A stretch of 18,980 nt of DNA from CAYMUC01 sp964471865 (GTDB lineage: Bacteria > Actinomycetota > Acidimicrobiia > Acidimicrobiales > Ilumatobacteraceae). Below, in pieces: positions 13,295-18,980 of this stretch. The position numbers were made by a program, and so were the translations under genes. Every line of letters starts with the position of its first letter. Within the stretch, counting starts at the first letter, position 1. The DNA lies in NCBI GenBank assembly GCA_964471865.1, contig CAYYHU010000034.1, forward strand, positions 1 through 18,980. Reading direction: 5' to 3'. A model generated the notes under the pieces. It made no database searches. It had not been told where the DNA came from and saw nothing but the letters and a program-made list of their open reading frames with translations.

Positions 13295-13315
13295 GCCGTG
13301 ACCTACCGTAGTGGT
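13295..13315. promoter_or_regulatory. Compact bidirectional promoter between ilvA and the amidotransferase gene
   Basis: Only 21 bases separate the two proposed starts. TACCGTA at 13304-13310 reads as TACCGT on the plus strand and TACGGT on the minus strand, both of the TANNNT -10 type. On the plus strand the GTG at 13316 is six bases after the hexamer, giving a leaderless mRNA; on the minus strand ATG 13294 is ten bases after it. No good -35 is seen in either direction. Confidence 0.45.
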
Positions 13316-14005
13316 GTGGATGTGCTGGTGATCGGCAACGAGGGTGATGGCGACCCGGGTGTCGTGGGCCACCATCTCGTCGATGTCCACGGTGCTCGAC
13401 TGCTGCGGGGGTGGCGAGAGCATCCTGAGAACTGGCCCGATCCAGCAGGGCTCGATGCAGTGGTGTTGTTGGGTTCGGACTGGTCGGTCTACTGGGATCA
13501 CGTCCGCGAGGCGGTGGCGGCTGAGTCGGCCTACGTGCGCCAGGTCCATGCTCGAGGCTGTCCGCTCTTGGGCATCTGTTTCGGCGCGCAGCTGACTGCC
13601 CATGCCCTCGGGGGAGCCGTGAAACGGGCCCCCGAACCCGAGATCGGATGGTTCGAGATCGAATTCGAGGCCCCGATCGGACACGATGACGCGCCCTTCG
13701 AGACCGGCCCCTGGTTCCAGTGGCATATCGATCGTTTCGAGGTTCCTTCCTCGGCGAGATCGCTCGCACGGTCACCCCGAGCGAATCAGGCCTTCGAGTG
13801 GGGGAGAACTCTTGGCGTTCAGTTCCATCCCGAAGTGACCGCCGAGATGGTCGAGCGCTGGTCCTCGGGAACAGGAGAGGAAGAGCTGAGCCGTCACGGG
13901 GTGGTGGCGGCTGAACTGCGAGAACGCAGTCGGGAACTGGCTCCTACCAGGGTCGAGGCCACCCGAGCCCTCGTGGATCGGTGGCTCGAGGTTGATCCGT
14001 CGTGA
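13316..14005 (+). CDS. Class I glutamine amidotransferase-like protein
   Basis: A 229-residue class I (triad) glutamine amidotransferase domain protein. LLGICFGAQ contains the nucleophile Cys88 in the elbow, and GVQFHPEV contains His171 and Glu173, completing the catalytic triad. It is a stand-alone domain, similar to the GMP-synthase-like GATase branch that often transfers or removes glutamyl groups from small amines; the acceptor is unknown. The start GTG 13316 was chosen because it directly precedes the first strand DVLVIGNEG and lies six bases after a -10 element; ATG 13283 and GTG 13298 are alternatives that would overlap or crowd ilvA. No clear partner domain or synthetase gene is adjacent. 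Confidence 0.82.
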   Translation: MDVLVIGNEGDGDPGVVGHHLVDVHGARLLRGWREHPENWPDPAGLDAVVLLGSDWSVYWDHVREAVAAESAYVRQVHARGCPLLGICFGAQLTAHALGGAVKRAPEPEIGWFEIEFEAPIGHDDAPFETGPWFQWHIDRFEVPSSARSLARSPRANQAFEWGRTLGVQFHPEVTAEMVERWSSGTGEEELSRHGVVAAELRERSRELAPTRVEATRALVDRWLEVDPS

Positions 14006-14052
14006 CCCGGCGAGACGTCGCGAGTGCTTCGATGGTGAGCCCGGAGCTGATC

Positions 14053-14075
14053 GACGCCCGGGGAATACGGGCGTC
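14053..14075 (+). terminator. Candidate hairpin terminator after the amidotransferase gene
   Basis: GACGCCCG (14053-14060) and CGGGCGTC (14068-14075) form a perfect 8-bp stem around a 7-base loop, 47 bases after the stop. No T-run follows. It separates the amidotransferase from the nuo operon promoter and may act as a hairpin-only terminator. Confidence 0.45.
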
Positions 14076-14114
14076 ACCGGGTGGTGCACGTGACCTTCGT
14101 CGGCTTCGAAGGGT

Positions 14115-14145
14115 TTGGGTCGCCCTTCCCGCCCCGTAGTAGCGT
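14115..14145 (+). promoter_or_regulatory. Possible promoter of the nuo operon
   Basis: TTGGGT (14115-14120) and TAGCGT (14140-14145), spacer 19, or the overlapping TAGTAG (14137-14142), spacer 16. The ATG of nuoA is eight bases after TAGCGT and has no ribosome-binding sequence, so initiation on a leaderless or nearly leaderless mRNA is likely. The spacing is not ideal, hence low confidence. Confidence 0.35.
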
Positions 14146-14153
14146 CGGATCCG

Positions 14154-14519
14154 ATGTCAGAGTTTCTGCGGTCCTGGTTGACGGTGGCATGGTTCGGGCT
14201 CGCGGCAGTGGCCTTGGCCGCCTTGCTGCTGGGTGTCGCGTCGCTGATCCGACCGTCTCGTCCATCGCCTGAGAAATTGCTCACCTACGAAAGTGGCGTC
14301 GACCCGGTGGGCGAAGGCTGGTCACAAAGCCAGATCCGGTACTACGTGTTCGCGCTTTTGTTCGTGGTGTTCGACGTCGAAGCGGTGTTCATCTTCCCGT
14401 GGGCGACGCAATTGGAGCGCTACGGCACCTTCGGCCTCGTCGTGATGTTGTTGTTCGTGGTGCTGTTGCTCGACGGGTTGTTCTACGCCTGGAAGAAGGG
14501 TGTGCTGCGATGGGTCTAG
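14154..14519 (+). CDS. nuoA: NADH-quinone oxidoreductase subunit A (complex I)
   Basis: A 121-residue membrane subunit of complex I. It has three hydrophobic segments (about 10-32, 64-84 and 92-112). The loop KLLTYESGVDPVGEGWSQSQIRYYVFALLFVVFDVEAVFIFPWA contains the family's ESG.xP.G and F-D-[VL]-E-x-x-F-[LI]-[FY]-P-W signatures. NuoA lies beside NuoH, where its flexible loop helps couple quinone reduction to proton pumping. ATG 14154 fits the usual N-terminus. It is the first gene of the operon and overlaps nuoB by ten bases. Confidence 0.95.
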   Translation: MSEFLRSWLTVAWFGLAAVALAALLLGVASLIRPSRPSPEKLLTYESGVDPVGEGWSQSQIRYYVFALLFVVFDVEAVFIFPWATQLERYGTFGLVVMLLFVVLLLDGLFYAWKKGVLRWV

Positions 14520-15052
14520 TCGACAAAGGGCGGTTGCCGGCCTCGCTCAACCGACTCTTCAACCTGGGTCGCTCCTACTCGATGTGGGTGTATCAGTGGG
14601 GCCTTGCGTGCTGCGCTATCGAAATGGGCGCCGCGTTCGGTTCTCCCCGCTACGACGTCATGCGTCTCGGTGTCATCCCGCTTCCGGCCAGTCCTCGCCA
14701 AGCGGACCTCGTGGTCATCTCGGGAACCGTCACCGACAAGATGGCCCCCTCGATCAAGCGGCTCTACGAGCAGATGCCCGATCCGAAGTACGTGATCTCG
14801 ATGGGATCGTGCGCCAACTGTGGCGGTCCTTATTGGGACAGCTACTCCGTGACCAAGGGCGTCGATCAGATCATCCCGGTGGACGTGTACGTCCCCGGAT
14901 GCCCACCCCGCCCCGAGGCGCTGCTCGAAGGGGTCGTGTTGTTGCAGCAACGGATCCGCAACGAAGACATGGGTGCTCGTTGGCGCGGCGAGGGCAGCGT
15001 GCCGTTGTCGGGAGCGGGAGACAAGGACGAGGCCATTGTCGTCGGTGGATGA
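14510..15052 (+). CDS. nuoB: NADH-quinone oxidoreductase subunit B (complex I)
   Basis: A 180-residue subunit of the peripheral arm that carries the terminal cluster N2 beside the quinone. Ligands are the tandem Cys34-Cys35 (WGLACCAIEM), Cys101 (GSCANCGG) and Cys131 (VPGCPPRPEALL). SPRQADLVVISGTVTDKMAP is a further signature. An additional Cys104 replaces the more common Ser in the S-x-A-x-S loop. The start ATG 14510 lies inside the nuoA end, overlapping by ten bases, so translation is coupled. Its C-terminal tail (about 145-180) is polar and probably disordered. Confidence 0.96.
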   Translation: MGLVDKGRLPASLNRLFNLGRSYSMWVYQWGLACCAIEMGAAFGSPRYDVMRLGVIPLPASPRQADLVVISGTVTDKMAPSIKRLYEQMPDPKYVISMGSCANCGGPYWDSYSVTKGVDQIIPVDVYVPGCPPRPEALLEGVVLLQQRIRNEDMGARWRGEGSVPLSGAGDKDEAIVVGG

Positions 15053-15719
15053 ATCGGGCACCGAGATCGCGGGAGAACTCCCCGGTGACGCGCTGAGAGA
15101 GCGTCTCGTCGACGATCTGCGGTCCGAACTCGGTGATGCTCTCCTCGATGCCGTGGTCGCACCCGGCACCGACGTCTGGGTGCGCGTTCGCACCGACTCG
15201 TGGCGACAGGCCGCGACTGTGCTTCGCAACACCTTGGGCTTCGAGTACTTCTGTTTCCTGTCGGCGATCGACTGGATGCCCTCGCCCTACGGGCGAGGCG
15301 AGGACGATCCCAATGAGCCGCCCCCCGAGCGTGACACCGCGATCGTGCAGGGTGTGGCCGGCGGCGAGACCCGGTTCCAGATGCTGGCGCGCGTCGTCGA
15401 CCCCAAACGCCATCTGGGCGTCAACGTCAAATGTGATGTGGGTGACGATCTGATCGTCGAGTCGTGGATCCCGGTCTATGCCGGAGCCAACTGGCACGAG
15501 CGGGAAGCCCACGAGATGTTCGGAATCGGCTTTGCCGGTCACCCCGATCTGCGCAAGCTCTATCTGCCCGGTGATTTCGAAGGCCATCCATTGCGCAAGG
15601 ACTTCCCGTTGCTGGCGCGCATGGTCAAGCCCTGGCCCGGCATCGTCGATGTCGAACCGATGCCGGCCACCGATGACGACGAATCCGGCGACGCCGACCA
15701 AGGAGGCGATTCCGCATGA
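15045..15719 (+). CDS. nuoC: NADH-quinone oxidoreductase subunit C (complex I)
   Basis: A 224-residue NuoC (30 kDa) subunit. The hallmark EREAHEMFGIGFAGHPDLRKLYLPGDFEGHPLRKDFPL lies at about 154-191. It is separate from NuoD, not fused as in E. coli. The start is GTG 15045, overlapping the nuoB stop by eight bases; TTG 15036 is an alternative closer to the GGACGAGG at 15024-15032. A C-terminal acidic tail rich in Asp/Glu (last 20 or so residues) is unusual for the family core. It ends in an ATGA overlap with nuoD. Confidence 0.93.
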   Translation: MDESGTEIAGELPGDALRERLVDDLRSELGDALLDAVVAPGTDVWVRVRTDSWRQAATVLRNTLGFEYFCFLSAIDWMPSPYGRGEDDPNEPPPERDTAIVQGVAGGETRFQMLARVVDPKRHLGVNVKCDVGDDLIVESWIPVYAGANWHEREAHEMFGIGFAGHPDLRKLYLPGDFEGHPLRKDFPLLARMVKPWPGIVDVEPMPATDDDESGDADQGGDSA

Positions 15720-16888
15720 CGATGCTCACCGATCGTCAGCAGTTGTCCTACATCGCGGCTCAGGCCGCTGATGCTCGGGTGAACGTGGAGCTCGAGACCG
15801 AGGGCATGACGCTCAACATCGGCCCTCAGCATCCCGCCACTCACGGAACACTGCGCATCATCGCCCGCCTCGACGGCGAGCAGGTGGTCTGGGCGGAACC
15901 CTCATGTGGGTACATGCATCGGGGTTACGAAAAGCTCGCCGAGGTTCGCACCTACCCCCAGGTCACCACCCTGGTCAACCGGATCGACTGGCTGGGAAGC
16001 TTCGCCAACGAGGTTCCCTTCATCCTGGCGGCCGAGCAACTCATGGAGATCGAGGCTCCGCCGCGAGCCCAATGGATTCGTACCTTGTTGTTCGAATTGT
16101 CCCGGATCGCGAACATCTCGCTGTTTCTCGGTGACCTCGGTGTCCAGATGGGCGCGATCACCCCGGTGTTCATGGCCTTTCGTGACCGCGAGTACGTCCT
16201 CAACCTCATCGAAGGCGCCACCGGTGGTCGGTTCCACCCCAACTTCGACCGGATCGGTGGGCTCAAAGACGACCTGCCCGCCGGGTTCATCGACGAGACC
16301 CGCCAGGTCATGCGCAAATTGCGCAACTTCTGTGACGAGATCGAAGACCTGCTCTTCGGAAACGAGATCTTCCAGAGCCGTATGCGCGGCATCGGTGTGA
16401 TTCCCAAAGACGTTGCGCTCGAATATGGGCTGTCAGGCGCGAACCTGCGAGCCAGTGGCGTCGATTGGGATCTGCGTCGCGATCAGAAGGTTCCCATGGC
16501 CTGGGATCAGGTGGAATGGCGGACCTGGACCCATCCCGACGGTGACTCGTTCGCTCGGTGTTGGGTGCGTCTCCAAGAGACCCGAGAAGCCACCAAGATC
16601 GTCGACCAACTGCTCGACGGCCTGCCCTCGGGACCGATCATGGCCAAGGTGCCTCGCATCATCAAGGTTCCAGCCGGGGAGGCCTGGGTCTCCACCGAGA
16701 ACCCGCTCGGTGAGATGGGGTACTACGTGGTGTCCAAGGGCGACCTCGGACCGTTCCGCGTGAAGATCCGCTCGGCGAGTTTCAACAACATCTCGATCGT
16801 GCCCTGGGTGCTTCGGGGGGTCTATGTCCCCGACATCATCACGATCCTGGCCTCGCTGTACTTCATCCTCGGAGACATCGACCGGTGA
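15716..16888 (+). CDS. nuoD: NADH-quinone oxidoreductase subunit D, divergent quinone-site type
   Basis: A 390-residue 49-kDa subunit that with NuoB forms the quinone site. Clear family segments are MTLNIGPQHPATHGTLR (His39, His43), GYMHRGYEK, RFHPNFDRIGGLKDDLP and LRASGVDWDLRRD. At the position of the quinone-binding tyrosine of canonical NuoD (RMDYL; Tyr87 in Thermus Nqo4), this protein has Trp92 (RIDWLGSF). The usual PHIGYLH is PSCGYMH and the C-terminal motif is LASLYFILGDIDR, without the Asp of SLDPVMGDVDR. These variants resemble the second NuoD type that I recall from Streptomyces. AAGGAGG precedes the ATG by about nine bases, and the ATG overlaps the nuoC stop (ATGA). nuoH follows directly, with no nuoEFG. 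Confidence 0.94.
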   Translation: MTMLTDRQQLSYIAAQAADARVNVELETEGMTLNIGPQHPATHGTLRIIARLDGEQVVWAEPSCGYMHRGYEKLAEVRTYPQVTTLVNRIDWLGSFANEVPFILAAEQLMEIEAPPRAQWIRTLLFELSRIANISLFLGDLGVQMGAITPVFMAFRDREYVLNLIEGATGGRFHPNFDRIGGLKDDLPAGFIDETRQVMRKLRNFCDEIEDLLFGNEIFQSRMRGIGVIPKDVALEYGLSGANLRASGVDWDLRRDQKVPMAWDQVEWRTWTHPDGDSFARCWVRLQETREATKIVDQLLDGLPSGPIMAKVPRIIKVPAGEAWVSTENPLGEMGYYVVSKGDLGPFRVKIRSASFNNISIVPWVLRGVYVPDIITILASLYFILGDIDR

Positions 16889-17940
16889 GTGCACTTCTCG
16901 CTGTCGAGATCCCGTACTGGGGTCAATCTCTTCTGCGCGTCCTGGGTGGGATCGTGGCGGTGCTCCTGCCTGCGGGAACCATCGTGTACGTGTTCCTGTT
17001 CAAGATGATGTCGTTCATGCAGAGCCGTCTCGGCCCGATGGAAGCCGGCCCCTACGGCTCGTTGCAGTTGGTGGCCGAGGTCGGAAAGTGGCTTCAGAAA
17101 GAAGACATCGCCCCCGAACGTGCGGACCGGTTCATCTTCCGTCTCGCTCCGATCGTGGTGCTGGCGAGCACGTTCCTGCTCGTTGCGGTCGTCCCCTTCG
17201 GACCCGACGCCTGGTTCACCAACTTCGAGACCGGCATCTACTACGCGATGGCCGTGTCGTCGGTGAGCGTGCTCGGGATCATCATGGCGGGGTGGGCGAG
17301 CGCCAACAAGTACTCGCTGCTCGGTGGTCTGCGCGCCGCAGGCCAGTTGATCGCGTACGAACTACCGATGGTCCTCGCGGTGATCGGTGTCGTGATCCAA
17401 GCCGAGAGCATGAACCTTCAACGGATCGTGGTCGCTCAGAACGCCGGATCCATCTTCGGCTGGGATGGCTTGGGGAACCCCTACATCCTGACGCAATTCG
17501 TCGGTTTCTTGATCTTCATGATCGCCGTGCAGGCCGAGTTGACCCAGGCGCCTTTCGATATGCCGATCGCCGAATCGGAACTCGTGTCGGGATACATGAC
17601 CGAGTACTCGGGCTTCCGCTTCCTCATGTTCTTCATCGGCGAATTCGCCACCGCCGGAGTGTTCGCTCTGATCGCCTCGGTGCTGTTCCTGGGCGGCTGG
17701 GGAGTGCCCTTCGCCTGGTTCGGTTGGAGTGGGATCGACGATGTCGACAACTGGATGAACATCGTGGGCCCGCTCGTGATGTTCTCCAAGATGATGCTGT
17801 TGGCCTTCCTCATCATGTGGGTTCGCTTCAGCTATCCCCGGTTCCGTGAGGATCAACTCCAGCGCTTTGCCTGGAAGGTCCTCATCCCGGTGTCGATCGG
17901 CAACATCGTGCTGACCGCAGTCGCGAAGGTGGTGTTCTGA
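16885..17940 (+). CDS. nuoH: NADH-quinone oxidoreductase subunit H (complex I), divergent type
   Basis: A 351-residue membrane subunit with about eight hydrophobic helices, linking the quinone chamber to the proton channels. MQSRLGPMEAGPYGSLQLVAEVGKWLQKEDI corresponds to the first conserved cytoplasmic loop. AELTQAPFDMPIAESELVSGYMTEYSG corresponds to canonical AE.NRAPFDLPEAE.ELVAGYHTEYSG, but the N-R pair is T-Q and the first Glu of PEAE is Ile228. LREDQLQRFAW-type end present. The GTG at 16885 overlaps the nuoD stop (GTGA). In canonical operons nuoE, F and G lie between D and H; here they are missing. Confidence 0.95.
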   Translation: MSALLAVEIPYWGQSLLRVLGGIVAVLLPAGTIVYVFLFKMMSFMQSRLGPMEAGPYGSLQLVAEVGKWLQKEDIAPERADRFIFRLAPIVVLASTFLLVAVVPFGPDAWFTNFETGIYYAMAVSSVSVLGIIMAGWASANKYSLLGGLRAAGQLIAYELPMVLAVIGVVIQAESMNLQRIVVAQNAGSIFGWDGLGNPYILTQFVGFLIFMIAVQAELTQAPFDMPIAESELVSGYMTEYSGFRFLMFFIGEFATAGVFALIASVLFLGGWGVPFAWFGWSGIDDVDNWMNIVGPLVMFSKMMLLAFLIMWVRFSYPRFREDQLQRFAWKVLIPVSIGNIVLTAVAKVVF

Positions 17941-18431
17941 TGGCCAAGGTTCCTGGTCTGGTCAAGGGCCTCGGGGTGACGTTCAACACCATGGTGCAGA
18001 CGATCACCAAGGGCGCCAACACGGTGCAGTATCCCCATGAGAAAGAAGCGCCGCCGATCCGCGCGCGCGGGGTCATCGCACTTCGAGAAGACAACTGCAC
18101 CTCGTGCATGTTGTGTGCCCGTAGCTGTCCGGACTGGTGCATCTACATCGAAGGGCACAAAGAGCTCGCCCCGCCCCGTCGCGCCGGGGGCAAGCCCCGT
18201 CAGGTCAACAAACTCGACCGCTTCGACATCGACTATGCGCTGTGCATGTACTGCGGGATCTGCGTCGAAGTCTGTCCCTTCGACGCCTTGTTCTGGAGCC
18301 CTGAGTACGAGTACTCCGAGGGTCGCATCGCCGATCTCCTCCACGACAAGACCAAGCTCGGCGAGTGGATGGAGACCGTGCCCGAGGCGCCTGAGCTCGA
18401 GGCCGGTGCCGAGAAGAAGGGCAAGAAATAA
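17940..18431 (+). CDS. nuoI: NADH-quinone oxidoreductase subunit I (complex I)
   Basis: A 163-residue ferredoxin-like subunit carrying two [4Fe-4S] clusters (N6a and N6b). The ligands are Cys53, 56, 59 and 63 (CTSCMLCARSCP) and Cys102, 105, 108 and 112 (CMYCGICVEVCP). In a complex lacking NuoEFG this subunit is the likely entry point of electrons from an external donor such as ferredoxin. The last 25 residues are a Glu/Lys-rich tail. ATG 17940 shares its A with the nuoH stop (TGATG), so translation is coupled. Confidence 0.95.
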   Translation: MAKVPGLVKGLGVTFNTMVQTITKGANTVQYPHEKEAPPIRARGVIALREDNCTSCMLCARSCPDWCIYIEGHKELAPPRRAGGKPRQVNKLDRFDIDYALCMYCGICVEVCPFDALFWSPEYEYSEGRIADLLHDKTKLGEWMETVPEAPELEAGAEKKGKK

Positions 18432-18926
18432 GTGGTAGCCCAGAACATCTTCTTCGGGATCATTGCGGCGTTGATGGTGGTGGCGGCCGTTCGGGTGGTC
18501 ACCGTGCGCAACGTCGTGCACGCTGCTTTGTGGCTGGTGCTCGTCATGAGCGGAGCTGCGGCCCAGTACATCTTGTTGGCAGCCGAATTCGTCGGAGTGA
18601 CCCAGATCCTCGTGTACGTCGGCGCCGTGATGGTGCTGTTGTTGTTCGGAACGATGCTCACCCGTGCCCAGATCGGCCGCGAGTCGGATCTCAACAACAA
18701 GAACTGGGCCCTGGGGATCCCGGTGGCGCTGGTTTTGTTCGTGGCGATGGCGGTGGCGCTCATCGACGGGATCGGTGATGACGAGTTGCCGCGCGACACC
18801 GCACGAGTCGAGGTTGCGCAGATCTCCGATGACATCTTTTCTCCATACCTCGTTCCGTTCCTGGCCCTGTCCTTCGTTCTCGTCGCCGTGGTGATCGGCG
18901 CCATCGTGTTGGCTCGACGGGACTGA
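18432..18926 (+). CDS. nuoJ: NADH-quinone oxidoreductase subunit J (complex I)
   Basis: A 164-residue membrane subunit with about five hydrophobic helices. The family segment is NVVHAALWLVLVMSGAAAQYILLAAEFVGVTQILVYVGAVMVLLLFGTML (about 27-76), which includes the pi-bulge helix 3 motif. GTG 18432 follows the nuoI TAA without any intervening base. The long loop (about 77-135) ends in a hydrophobic C-terminal helix. nuoK follows after nine bases, with AGGAGG formed across the TGA. Confidence 0.94.
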   Translation: MVAQNIFFGIIAALMVVAAVRVVTVRNVVHAALWLVLVMSGAAAQYILLAAEFVGVTQILVYVGAVMVLLLFGTMLTRAQIGRESDLNNKNWALGIPVALVLFVAMAVALIDGIGDDELPRDTARVEVAQISDDIFSPYLVPFLALSFVLVAVVIGAIVLARRD

Positions 18927-18935
18927 GGAGGACCG

Positions 18936-18980
18936 ATGCTGCTCAACCAGTTCCTTCTCCTCGGAGCCGTGCTGTTCTGC
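18936..18980 (+). CDS. nuoK: NADH-quinone oxidoreductase subunit K, 5' part only
   Basis: The first 15 codons (MLLNQFLLLGAVLFC) match the start of NuoK, a three-helix Mrp-antiporter-like subunit. The ATG at 18936 has a strong AGGAGG site at 18926-18931, four bases upstream. The rest lies beyond the window end. The order J-K agrees with a standard nuo operon. Confidence 0.82.
   Translation, partial: MLLNQFLLLGAVLFC

Noticed and set aside
14080..14096. GTGCACGTGAC near-palindrome before nuoA as operator
   Set aside because: It is made of two overlapping 6-base palindromes, GTGCAC and CACGTG, which are frequent by chance in such DNA; no link to a regulator is visible.

Overview
The window is high-GC, densely packed bacterial DNA. 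WhiB-type and DUF3107 genes, a PdtaS-like HisKA_2 kinase, a tandem pair of ArsA-like ATPases and a minimal-zincin peptidase mark it as Actinomycetota. The combination, together with the diverged complex I genes, would fit the class Acidimicrobiia, but that placement is an inference from gene content. I see no mobile element, CRISPR array, tRNA or rRNA. The region reads as stable chromosomal core.

Layout. 1-855 (+) is the 3' part of a TPR gene. 856-2884 (-) holds Mrp/ApbC Fe-S carrier, minimal zincin and SixA-like phosphatase, in that transcription order. Diverging from Mrp is a winged-helix regulator with SufR-like cysteines (2968-3699, +). Next comes a tight plus-strand unit: DUF3107, ArsA-like ATPase 1 (apparently with a CTG start), ArsA-like ATPase 2 and a PdtaS-type sensor kinase (3808-7714). 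A WhiB1-like regulator converges on it (7833-8129, -), with a good sigma-70 promoter and a CRP-type palindrome upstream. Then follow a glycerophosphodiester phosphodiesterase (+) and a lipid kinase (-) whose 3' ends overlap, etfBA (+), threonine ammonia-lyase (-) and a class I glutamine amidotransferase (+). From 14154 to the right edge runs a translationally coupled complex I operon nuoA-B-C-D-H-I-J-K, with K cut by the window end.

How the parts relate. Mrp and the cysteine-bearing regulator plausibly form an Fe-S homeostasis pair controlled from one bidirectional promoter. The ArsA pair, kinase and WhiB region merges neighbourhoods that I recall as separate in Mycobacterium tuberculosis (Rv3679/Rv3680, and whiB1/pdtaS). 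ETF and the nuo operon feed electrons to the quinone pool. The nuo operon goes directly from nuoD to nuoH, so the NADH-oxidising module genes nuoE, nuoF and nuoG are absent from it. NuoD carries Trp where the canonical quinone-site Tyr should be, and NuoH lacks one conserved Glu. Together these point to a divergent 11-subunit type of complex I.

At the DNA level, several starts lie 6-7 bases after a -10-like hexamer, which suggests leaderless mRNAs. Both tight divergent gene pairs with a regulatory flavour carry a symmetric TANNNTA element that could serve as -10 in both directions.
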